Assembly (NCBI RefSeq): GCF_019392245.1
Contig: NZ_JAHXRL010000002.1
Coordinates: 124,001-188,000 of the forward strand
DNA: 64,000 bases
Direction of reading: 5' to 3'
DNA from: Sulfitobacter sp. CW3
Lineage (GTDB): Bacteria > Pseudomonadota > Alphaproteobacteria > Rhodobacterales > Rhodobacteraceae
Shown: positions 57,845 through 64,000 of the stretch, one piece after another
Numbering within the stretch: the first letter of the stretch is position 1
How the letters are laid out: every line of letters begins with the position of its first letter
Translations under genes and position numbers: made by a program
The notes under the pieces: generated by a model
The model's database searches: none
Told to the model about the DNA's origin: nothing
What the model saw: the letters and a program-made list of their open reading frames with translations, nothing else

Positions 57845-58022
57845 TGAGTATTTTTAAAAGGGTGAAGCCGAAGGCGTTTACACGTCATTAACTACGCAGC
57901 GCTTAGGCTCGTGGTGCGGTACAGGCTGGAGAGCCGATGGCCGTGAAGGGTGAAGGCGTCTTGGTTGGCTGAAATGTCTGGACCGGGACGTCTTCCGATC
58001 TTCACCCTTTTAAAAATACTCA
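57845..58022. repeat. 23-bp perfect inverted repeat framing 132 nt
   Basis: The 23-nt arm beginning TGAGTATTTTTAAAAGGG at 57845-57867 recurs as an exact inverted copy at 58000-58022; similarity extends weakly inward. The 132-nt spacer holds no credible gene. It fills the lhr-pdeM gap. It may be a small MITE-like element or two head-to-head copies of a 3'-flank box; no target-site duplication is visible. Confidence 0.75.
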
Positions 58023-58098
58023 TAGCGGCACCATCACGGCCAATGACAACGCTGGCGGCCCTCTTGCAGTTGGCGCATCTATACACCATGAACGAAGC

Positions 58099-58764
58099 AT
58101 GAACCCAGGTTATGATTTTTCCCTTTCCGGCGCGCGGTTAACGGCGCTTGGCTCTGGCGCGCTTTGGTGGGCCGAACACCGTTTGCTAAGTGTTTCTGAT
58201 CTGCATTTGGGCAAATCCGAGCGCATCGCGCGCCGCGGCGGCAGCACATTACCCCCGTATGAAACGCGCGATACGTTGACCAAGCTGGCGCATGATCTGG
58301 AACGCTGCAACCCGCAGACCGTTGTCGCCTTGGGCGATAGTTTTGATGATTTAGGCGCGGCGGATGCTTTGCCTGCAGACGAACGTGACTGGATCGCCAA
58401 GCTACAGGCCGGGCGAAAGTGGATCTGGATCGAGGGAAACCACGACCCGGGCCCGGTAGAGCTTGGGGGGGAGCATCTGAGCGAGCTGAAACTTGGCGCG
58501 ATGTCTTTTCGGCACATCGCAACACCCGGCGCGCAGGGCGAGATTTCGGGGCATTATCATCCCAAAGCGACGCTAAGGCTGAAGGGGCGAAACATCTCAA
58601 GGCCCGCGTTCGTTTATGACAGTGCCCGCCTTATCCTGCCCGCCTATGGCACCTATACGGGTGGGCTGAGGACAAGTTCGGACCCGATCCGGTCGCTTAT
58701 GTCATCACAGGCCTGTGCCGTTCTCACAGGGGCGCATCCCACCGCGGTACCGATGCCGCGATAG
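58099..58764 (+). CDS. pdeM: Ligase-associated DNA damage response endonuclease PdeM
   Basis: 221-residue calcineurin-like metallophosphoesterase. Metal-binding motifs appear in order: SDLHLGKSER (near 33), ALGDSFDD (near 78), IEGNHDPG (near 111), ISGHYHP (near 149). PdeM works with a ligase, an exonuclease and an Lhr helicase in DNA repair operons. A 4-codon mini-ORF (58088-58102) has its stop overlapping this ATG, and no clear ribosome-binding site is present, so re-initiation is possible. Confidence 0.92.
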   Translation: MNPGYDFSLSGARLTALGSGALWWAEHRLLSVSDLHLGKSERIARRGGSTLPPYETRDTLTKLAHDLERCNPQTVVALGDSFDDLGAADALPADERDWIAKLQAGRKWIWIEGNHDPGPVELGGEHLSELKLGAMSFRHIATPGAQGEISGHYHPKATLRLKGRNISRPAFVYDSARLILPAYGTYTGGLRTSSDPIRSLMSSQACAVLTGAHPTAVPMPR

Positions 58765-58815
58765 CCGGTTGCATGTTCTTCAGAATATGCCAGCTTGTGG
58801 CCAAAGGAGCATTCC

Positions 58816-59235
58816 ATGGACGACGCGATAAGAACCCGAATTCATACCAGTTTTGAGGCGCAATCCATGATGGCAACCTTGGGGGCCAAGCTGTCTGAGG
58901 TCTCCCATGGCAGTGTCAAAATCGAAGCACCGATTTTGCCAGGCGCGCTGCAGCAACAAGGGTTCGGCCACGCGGGTCTGACGTTTTCAATCGGCGACAG
59001 CGCGGCGGGTTATGCTGCCTTGACCAGCCTGCCGCTCGACATGGAAGTCGTCACGGCCGAGATCAAGATAAACCTGATCGCGCCGGCACGGGGTGAAAAG
59101 TTGGTCGCGATCGGCAAGCTGATCAAACCCGGCAAACGGCTGTGCGTGGTCACATCAGAAGTGTTTGCGATCGAGAACGGCCAAGAGAAACTGATCGCAA
59201 TATTGCAGGGTACGATGGTACCTGTGCCAGCCTAG
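58816..59235 (+). CDS. PaaI-family hotdog thioesterase
   Basis: 139-residue acyl-CoA thioesterase-like protein. The hotdog pattern is seen in GFGHAGLTFSIGDSAAGYAAL (split near 50-70), with the catalytic Asp region of PaaI, and INLIAPARGEKLVAIGKLI as the central strands. Substrate unknown. AAAGGAG is 6 nt before the ATG at 58816. Its TAG stop sits in a CTAG shared with the stop of the convergent LytTR gene. Confidence 0.88.
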   Translation: MDDAIRTRIHTSFEAQSMMATLGAKLSEVSHGSVKIEAPILPGALQQQGFGHAGLTFSIGDSAAGYAALTSLPLDMEVVTAEIKINLIAPARGEKLVAIGKLIKPGKRLCVVTSEVFAIENGQEKLIAILQGTMVPVPA

Positions 59236-59963
59236 ATTAATCCGGCCTCTAACACTGCGGGTCGAAAGCTGCGACTGACAGGGATTTGATCCCCCGAAAC
59301 GAGAACCAGAAAGTCCCGCCCTTGTATGCGGCGGTGATGCACGACCGCATTTCTGGCAACCCAATGTGACCGGTGAACCTGTAATCCATCCGCAGCTTGC
59401 AGCGCGGCGACAGCATCCTGAAGACGAAGCAGCACAAGAGCGCTGCCGTTCTGTGTCACCACGTTCAAATAGTGATCCTGCGCCTCGACCCTGACCAGCG
59501 GCCCCCGTCGGTCCAGCGGGAGATGGCGTAGAAAAGCTGCCTCCGGGTCTTGAGGGGTTCCCTCAAACGGGGGCACGAATACATAGCGCGCCAATGCCAG
59601 TGCGCCATGCACCACCAGCACCGTTACCGCAATAATCACACCCAGATATAGCAACTGGCCTGCACCCGCCCATTGCGGAAACACCCAGTTGTTCAAGACG
59701 TGAATAAGCGCCGAGAGGACTAGAACAAATCCGCCCCAGAACACGGCGCTTTTCCAAACAGGTGCGCCCCTCGTCAAGCCAATGACCAGTACCGATCCAA
59801 GCACGGACAGCGCAATAATGCCCGCCCAATAGATCAACCTGAGCCCAGGTGCCAAAGCATCATGGGTACCAAAAGGTCCCGCAACGGTGCTGAGCACAGT
59901 TGCCAAAGCCCAAACGCCCAGCCACACCAGTTGCCCTTTTCGTTCACGAAGCGTCGATGACAT
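59232..59963 (-). CDS. LytTR DNA-binding membrane protein
   Basis: 243-residue regulator with four predicted transmembrane segments (about 14-32, 45-63, 70-90, 103-125) and a C-terminal LytTR DNA-binding domain (about 150-243): VRVEAQDHYLNVVTQNGSAL, LQVHRSHWVARNAVV, ISVSRSFR-like end. No kinase partner is near, so it is probably a one-component, membrane-bound regulator. It is divergent from the DUF2306 gene across about 113 nt, the probable target. Start chosen at the ATG; a GTG 24 nt earlier is possible. Confidence 0.87.
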   Translation of the reverse strand: MSSTLRERKGQLVWLGVWALATVLSTVAGPFGTHDALAPGLRLIYWAGIIALSVLGSVLVIGLTRGAPVWKSAVFWGGFVLVLSALIHVLNNWVFPQWAGAGQLLYLGVIIAVTVLVVHGALALARYVFVPPFEGTPQDPEAAFLRHLPLDRRGPLVRVEAQDHYLNVVTQNGSALVLLRLQDAVAALQAADGLQVHRSHWVARNAVVHHRRIQGRDFLVLVSGDQIPVSRSFRPAVLEAGLI

Positions 59964-60076
59964 TCTCAAACCCAACCTGCAATTCACGAAGCCCCGGTGC
60001 CGTTCGCGAAACCCCGCTTGGGCTCAGCACGCCAAGTCTGGCACGCAACGGGCAGTGAATACAACGGAGTTTCCCA

Positions 60077-60475
60077 ATGTCCCTGTCCCCCCTTTTGAAC
60101 GCCAGCCTGGCAATCCAGATCCACGCGTTTCTGGCCATTGCTGCGGTCGTGCTGACCATCGCCATCTTCACCCTTCCGCGCGGGTCAACTGCCCACCGCT
60201 GGATGGGATGGTCTTGGGTCACCCTCATGGCAATCGTAGCACTGAGCAGCTTTGGCATCCACGAGATCAGAATGGTCGGCCCCTTTGGCCCCATCCATAT
60301 CCTGTCGGACTTCGTGCTGTTTCAGCTTGTGATAAATATCCGCGCTACCAGAACCAAGAACATCCGCGCCCATTCCCGCGGCATGAAGCTGCTATCCTTG
60401 GGCGCGCTTGTCGGGGCCGGCGCATTCACGTTTCTGCCCGGGCGTATCATGTATCAGGTGGTGGCTGGCGGCTAA
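60077..60475 (+). CDS. DUF2306 membrane protein
   Basis: 132-residue protein with four hydrophobic segments. Histidines are placed near the ends of helices: [34 protein letters not shown] and AHSRGMK, and the C-terminal FLPGRIMY is a family motif. Function unknown; the histidine pattern would allow haem or metal binding (inference). It is divergent from the membrane-bound LytTR regulator. Its TAA stop overlaps the folD stop in CTAA. Confidence 0.82.
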   Translation: MSLSPLLNASLAIQIHAFLAIAAVVLTIAIFTLPRGSTAHRWMGWSWVTLMAIVALSSFGIHEIRMVGPFGPIHILSDFVLFQLVINIRATRTKNIRAHSRGMKLLSLGALVGAGAFTFLPGRIMYQVVAGG

Positions 60476-61374
60476 GCAGTCAGCCCCTCAGGCTCGGCCA
60501 AACCATTGGCGCGGCAGCAGGCGGTGACGGTGTTGGCCAACAGGCACGCAATCGTCATCGGGCCAACGCCACCGGGCACGGGCGTGATCGCGCCCGCAAC
60601 TTCGACGCAGCTGGCAAAATCCACATCGCCCACCAAACGTGTTTTGCCTTCGCCTTTTTCCGGCGCGTCGAGGCGGTTGATACCCACGTCGATTATGGTC
60701 GCGCCGGGCTTGATCCAATCACCGGGAACCATCTCGGGCCGACCAACGGCCGCGACCACAATATCCGCACGGCGGACGACGTCTGCTAAGTCTTTGGTAC
60801 GCGAATGGGCAATCGTCACGGTGCAACTGTCATTCAGTAAAAGCTGCGCCATCGGTTTGCCTACAATATTGCTGCGCCCGATAATGACGGCATCCATGCC
60901 AGACAGACTGCCATGATGGTCGCGCAGCATCATCAAACATCCCAGCGGCGTACAGGGAACCATCGATTTTTGCCCAGTCCCCAACAACCCCACGTTCGAG
61001 ATATGAAACCCGTCCACATCCTTGGCGGGATCAATCGCGTTGATCACCAGATCTTCGTTCAGATGCTTGGGCAACGGCAATTGCACCAAAATCCCGTGGA
61101 TTTCCGGATCAGCATTCAAATCTGCAATCAGCGCCAGCAAATCAGCCTCGGTGGTCTCGGCATCCAACCGATGCTCGACCGACTTCATCCCGACCTCGAC
61201 GGTCATCTTGCCCTTTGATCGTACATATACCTCGGACGCCGGATCTGAGCCCACCAAAACAACCGCCAGCCCCGGCGTGATCCCATGATCTGCTTTCAGC
61301 CGGGCCACATGTGTACCCACCTGCGCCCGCACGCGGGCTGCAAATTCCTTGCCGTCAATGATCGTCGCTGTCAT
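60472..61374 (-). CDS. folD: Bifunctional methylene-THF dehydrogenase / methenyl-THF cyclohydrolase
   Basis: 300-residue one-carbon enzyme interconverting 5,10-methylene-, methenyl- and 10-formyl-tetrahydrofolate with [14 protein letters not shown] holds the conserved Tyr50 and catalytic lysine; QLPLPKHLN and [12 protein letters not shown] are the substrate signatures, and [16 protein letters not shown] the cofactor loop. AAGGA is 8 nt before the ATG. It follows fhs on the same strand. Confidence 0.97.
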   Translation of the reverse strand: MTATIIDGKEFAARVRAQVGTHVARLKADHGITPGLAVVLVGSDPASEVYVRSKGKMTVEVGMKSVEHRLDAETTEADLLALIADLNADPEIHGILVQLPLPKHLNEDLVINAIDPAKDVDGFHISNVGLLGTGQKSMVPCTPLGCLMMLRDHHGSLSGMDAVIIGRSNIVGKPMAQLLLNDSCTVTIAHSRTKDLADVVRRADIVVAAVGRPEMVPGDWIKPGATIIDVGINRLDAPEKGEGKTRLVGDVDFASCVEVAGAITPVPGGVGPMTIACLLANTVTACCRANGLAEPEGLTA

Positions 61375-61390
61375 GGAAACCGTCCTTCAT

Positions 61391-61426
61391 TTTCTCTGGC
61401 TCTTAAATATCCCTGCCAGAGGCAGG
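61391..61426 (-). repeat. 3'-flank element: CTGGCTCTTAAATATCC box with small hairpin
   Basis: TTCTCTGGCTCTTAAATATC recurs from 14034 with the two following C residues also identical. CCTGCC-aga-GGCAGG (61412-61426) follows. On the minus strand it lies after fhs and its terminator, before folD, in the same relation to the upstream gene as the copy after the DUF697 gene. Confidence 0.6.
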
Positions 61427-61458
61427 AAAGGGCGCGGGGGTATTCCCCCGCGCCCTTT
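61427..61458. terminator. Strong hairpin between fhs and folD
   Basis: AAAGGGCGCGGGGG (61427-61440) pairs perfectly over 14 bp with CCCCCGCGCCCTTT (61445-61458) across a TATT loop. It lies 10 nt after the fhs stop, with A and T runs at the stem base. This should end or strongly attenuate fhs transcription before folD. Confidence 0.85.
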
Positions 61459-61468
61459 TCATACGCCC

Positions 61469-63145
61469 TTAGAACAGACCTTCAACATCGCCATTATCAT
61501 TCAGGCGAATATTTTCGGCCGATGGTACCCTTGGCAGCCCCGGCATGGTCATGATCTCGCCGCAGATTGCCACAACGAACCCTGCACCCGCCGACAAACG
61601 TACCTCGCGGACGGGGATGTTAAAGCCGGTTGGCGCACCGCGACGTTCAGGATCGGTGGTAAAGCTATACTGCGTTTTGGCCATACAGACCGGCAGATCG
61701 CCATACCCCTGATCTTCCCAATCCTTCAGCTGGTTCAGGATTTTCTGATCCATCACCGCTGCATCCGCGCGGTAGATTTTGGTCGCAATGGTGTTGATCT
61801 TGTCGGCAAGGCTCATCTCATCCGGATAGATCGGCGCGAAATTGGCTTCACCCTTTTCGATCACTTCGACAACCTTGGTTGCCAGATCGGCAGACCCTTC
61901 GCTGCCCAGTTCCCAATGCCGTGACAAGACCGCTTCGGATCCCTGACTGGCGACATAATCCTTGACCGCCTGCACCTCGGCATCGGTGTCGGTCACAAAG
62001 TGGTTGATTGCGACGACCACCGGCACGCCAAAGGATTTCAGGTTCTCGATATGGCGACCAAGGTTCGGGCAACCGGCCTGAACCGCGCTGACATTCTCGG
62101 CACCCAGATCGACCTTGGCAACGCCGCCGTTCATCTTCATCGCGCGCACGGTGGCCACGACGACCACACAAGACGGTGCCAGACCTGCCTTGCGGCATTT
62201 GATGTTCAGGAATTTCTCGGCACCCAGATCAGCACCAAAGCCCGCTTCGGTCACCACATAATCCGCCAGTTTCAGTGCCGTCGTTGTCGCAATGACCGAG
62301 TTACAGCCATGCGCGATATTGGCAAACGGGCCACCATGAACAAAGGCGGGGTTATTCTCGAGCGTCTGAACTAGGTTCGGCTGCATCGCGTCTTTCAACA
62401 GCACGGTCATCGCGCCGTCTGCCTTGATGTCGCGGGCATAGATCGGTTTGCGCTCGCGGGTGTAGGCGACGATCATATCACCCAGACGCTTTTGCAGATC
62501 GCCTAGGTCCTTGGCCAGACACAAGATCGCCATAACCTCGGACGCGACGGTGATGTCAAAACCGGCTTCGCGTGGGAAACCGTTCGATATGCCGCCCAAT
62601 GACGCCGTGATCTGGCGCAGCGCACGGTCGTTCATGTCGACCACACGACGCCACACAACACGGCGCAGATCGATCTCAAGCGCGTTGCCCCAATAGATGT
62701 GGTTGTCGATCATCGCGCTCAGCAGGTTATGCGCCGAGGTGATGGCGTGAAAGTCACCGGTAAAGTGCAGGTTCATTTCTTCCATTGGCACGATCTGCGC
62801 ATAGCCGCCCCCCGCGGCCCCGCCCTTCATGCCAAAGTTCGGCCCAAGCGACGCCTCGCGGATACAGACGGCAGCGTTTTTGCCGATCCGGTTCAGGCCA
62901 TCGCCCAAGCCAACAGTTGTCGTTGTCTTGCCTTCGCCTGCGGGGGTCGGGTTGATCGCGGTCACAAGGATCAGCTTGCCATCGATGCGGTCCTGGACCG
63001 AGTTGATGAAAGACTGGGAAACCTTGGCTTTGTCGTGGCCATAGGGCAGCAGATCATCACTGCTTATCCCCAGTTTTTGGCCGATTTCCTGAATGGGTCG
63101 TTTCGACGCTTCCCGTGCTATCTGAATATCGGTCTTAAAAGCCAT
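61469..63145 (-). CDS. fhs: Formate--tetrahydrofolate ligase
   Basis: 558-residue ATP-dependent enzyme making 10-formyl-THF from formate. The P-loop [18 protein letters not shown] is at about 67-84, [21 protein letters not shown] split near 95-115 and the C-terminal [18 protein letters not shown] are diagnostic. GGGAG lies 8 nt before the ATG. With folD it links formate to the one-carbon pool, as in marine roseobacters that oxidise methylated compounds. Confidence 0.98.
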   Translation of the reverse strand: MAFKTDIQIAREASKRPIQEIGQKLGISSDDLLPYGHDKAKVSQSFINSVQDRIDGKLILVTAINPTPAGEGKTTTTVGLGDGLNRIGKNAAVCIREASLGPNFGMKGGAAGGGYAQIVPMEEMNLHFTGDFHAITSAHNLLSAMIDNHIYWGNALEIDLRRVVWRRVVDMNDRALRQITASLGGISNGFPREAGFDITVASEVMAILCLAKDLGDLQKRLGDMIVAYTRERKPIYARDIKADGAMTVLLKDAMQPNLVQTLENNPAFVHGGPFANIAHGCNSVIATTTALKLADYVVTEAGFGADLGAEKFLNIKCRKAGLAPSCVVVVATVRAMKMNGGVAKVDLGAENVSAVQAGCPNLGRHIENLKSFGVPVVVAINHFVTDTDAEVQAVKDYVASQGSEAVLSRHWELGSEGSADLATKVVEVIEKGEANFAPIYPDEMSLADKINTIATKIYRADAAVMDQKILNQLKDWEDQGYGDLPVCMAKTQYSFTTDPERRGAPTGFNIPVREVRLSAGAGFVVAICGEIMTMPGLPRVPSAENIRLNDNGDVEGLF

Positions 63146-63308
63146 TCTGTGATCTCCCTATCGCAGTGCTTGTATTTTGCCCTGCATACGCGGCCAAGAC
63201 CACATGCAGAGGGCGCATTTCCGACATTTCCACCGCTTGATGCGGCGGTCATGCTTTCATGCATGTCATTTTGTATTTAATTTTCACGATTATCGGCAAT
63301 CAGGGGCG

Positions 63309-63890
63309 TTAGCCGTGATTCCACGCCGGCTGATCCGGAATGAACAAATGCAGGCTGTCCCCGACTTTCAGCACCCCTTCCCGTTCGACCCACCCTGTAA
63401 CGCCGCGGCGACCGGTGGCTGCGGCTTTGAACTTGGGGCCATGGCCGGGGCTGTCTTGTTCAATCTCGCGTCCGGGCAACACGCAGGGCCGGTTTTCCAT
63501 ATCGATTGTGATCGTCGCACCCGAAGCAGCCTGAAGCCGCGCACTGGGCGGAACATGGGTGAAATCAGGGATACCTTCGATCATAATCGAGACGCCCAAA
63601 TGTTCGGGGTGCAATGTCTCAAGACCCATAGCCGCTGCGGTTTGGGCCATTTCCTCGGCTGAGAGGATCGACAGCTGGCGCACATTAGCGATCTCGGTCC
63701 CTTTGGGATAAAGGTTGGTCACGCGCACGCAAGACGGACGGGTCAGCCCGGCATGCACGTCTTCCTCAAACCCTGCATATCTGGCAAAGACCTCATCGCG
63801 GGGTTCTGCACGGATACCTTTGGCAAGTTTAGGCACCACCCCAAGCCACGTAATGGTGGCAACAAAATCGGTCTTCTTTAGGGTGGGCAT
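63309..63890 (-). CDS. MOSC domain protein
   Basis: 193-residue protein with a MOSC fold, related to the C-terminal domain of molybdenum cofactor sulfurases and YiiM. VRVTNLYPKGTEIANVRQLS, HPEHLGVSIMIEG and the cysteine in ENRPCVLPG fit the sulfur-carrier domain, the cysteine being the likely sulfur acceptor. AAGGA is 8 nt before the ATG. The gene stands apart, 163 nt from fhs; its actual substrate is not known. Confidence 0.87.
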   Translation of the reverse strand: MPTLKKTDFVATITWLGVVPKLAKGIRAEPRDEVFARYAGFEEDVHAGLTRPSCVRVTNLYPKGTEIANVRQLSILSAEEMAQTAAAMGLETLHPEHLGVSIMIEGIPDFTHVPPSARLQAASGATITIDMENRPCVLPGREIEQDSPGHGPKFKAAATGRRGVTGWVEREGVLKVGDSLHLFIPDQPAWNHG

Positions 63891-63948
63891 CTTGGCGATC
63901 CTTTAACAAACACTTGCCGCCAGATTGCGCGGTGCTGCCACAAAAGAA

Positions 63949-63972
63949 AAGGCCCCGCTGGTGCAGGGCCTT
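63949..63972 (-). terminator. Terminator of a leftward gene beyond the right edge
   Basis: AAGGCCC (63949-63955) pairs with GGGCCTT (63966-63972); on the minus strand the stem is followed by TTCTTTTG. No gene is left of it to use it in that orientation within the window before MOSC, so it probably ends a minus-strand gene starting past 64000. Confidence 0.6.
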
Positions 63973-64000
63973 GTGATTTATTTTGATGGCTCCATCAACA

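Noticed and set aside
57892..58089. A 65-codon minus-strand open frame in the lhr-pdeM gap
   Set aside because: It runs across one arm of the inverted repeat, has no ribosome-binding site and no recognisable domain.

Overview
The window is a gene-dense chromosomal segment of an alphaproteobacterium, most likely of the Rhodobacteraceae (Roseobacter group). The clues are a GcrA cell-cycle regulator, a phosphatidylcholine synthase, the order ctaC-ctaB-small ORF-ctaG-ctaE-surf1-thrC-M16 peptidase, a Tad pilus locus whose pilins carry the AVTVDW/AITVDW type of mature start, and overall moderately high GC. I recognise 64 protein genes, one of them (42649-42822) only 57 codons long. There is no rRNA, tRNA, CRISPR array, prophage or insertion sequence. 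Nearly everything is core metabolism; the least explained parts are the Tad locus with its attached ATPase and a set of intergenic repeats and hairpins.

Layout. 1-3.3 kb: katG divergent from oxyR, a peroxide-defence pair. 3.3-5.3 kb: an overlapping unit maf - RNase E/G - yacG preceded by infA. 5.4-9.5 kb: a nitrilase-family amidohydrolase divergent from a LysR regulator, a sirtuin, a copper-handling pair (PCuAC chaperone and a DUF2946-like secreted protein) and rpmB. 9.7-19.2 kb: pcs, ogt, ileS, a coupled ycjX - GNAT - DUF697 unit, truA and gnd. 19.4-24.6 kb: a NUDIX hydrolase, a PiT phosphate transporter, then argD-argF-panE. 25-33.2 kb: gcrA, followed by the long leftward cytochrome c oxidase assembly operon (ctaC, ctaB, a 58-residue membrane protein, ctaG, ctaE, surf1) running on into thrC, an M16 peptidase and an acetyltransferase. 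33.3-41.2 kb: tldD, dprA, topA, an L,D-transpeptidase and the scoAB CoA transferase. 41.2-54.5 kb: a lytic transglycosylase divergent from the Tad pilus locus (two pilin-like genes, cpaB, cpaC, an OmpA lipoprotein, cpaE, cpaF, tadB, tadC, two TPR lipoproteins, prepilin peptidase, AAA+ ATPase). 54.5-64 kb: a beta-hydroxyacid dehydrogenase, ligase-associated helicase and PdeM nuclease, a thioesterase, a LytTR regulator divergent from a DUF2306 membrane protein, folD, fhs and a MOSC protein.

How they work together. The Tad genes form one rightward block: pilins are matured by the prepilin peptidase, polymerised by CpaF on the TadB/TadC platform, exported through the CpaC secretin with the OmpA and TPR lipoproteins as outer-membrane helpers, and positioned by CpaE. 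A perfect TTAA-N7-TTAA box stands upstream of the first pilin, suggesting CtrA control. The cox genes supply subunits II and III, haem O synthesis, copper delivery and SURF1; subunit I is not in the window. fhs and folD form the one-carbon tetrahydrofolate route.

Most starts were set by a Shine-Dalgarno sequence at 5-9 nt and by family alignment from memory; function calls rest on motifs seen in the translated sequence, not on database searches.
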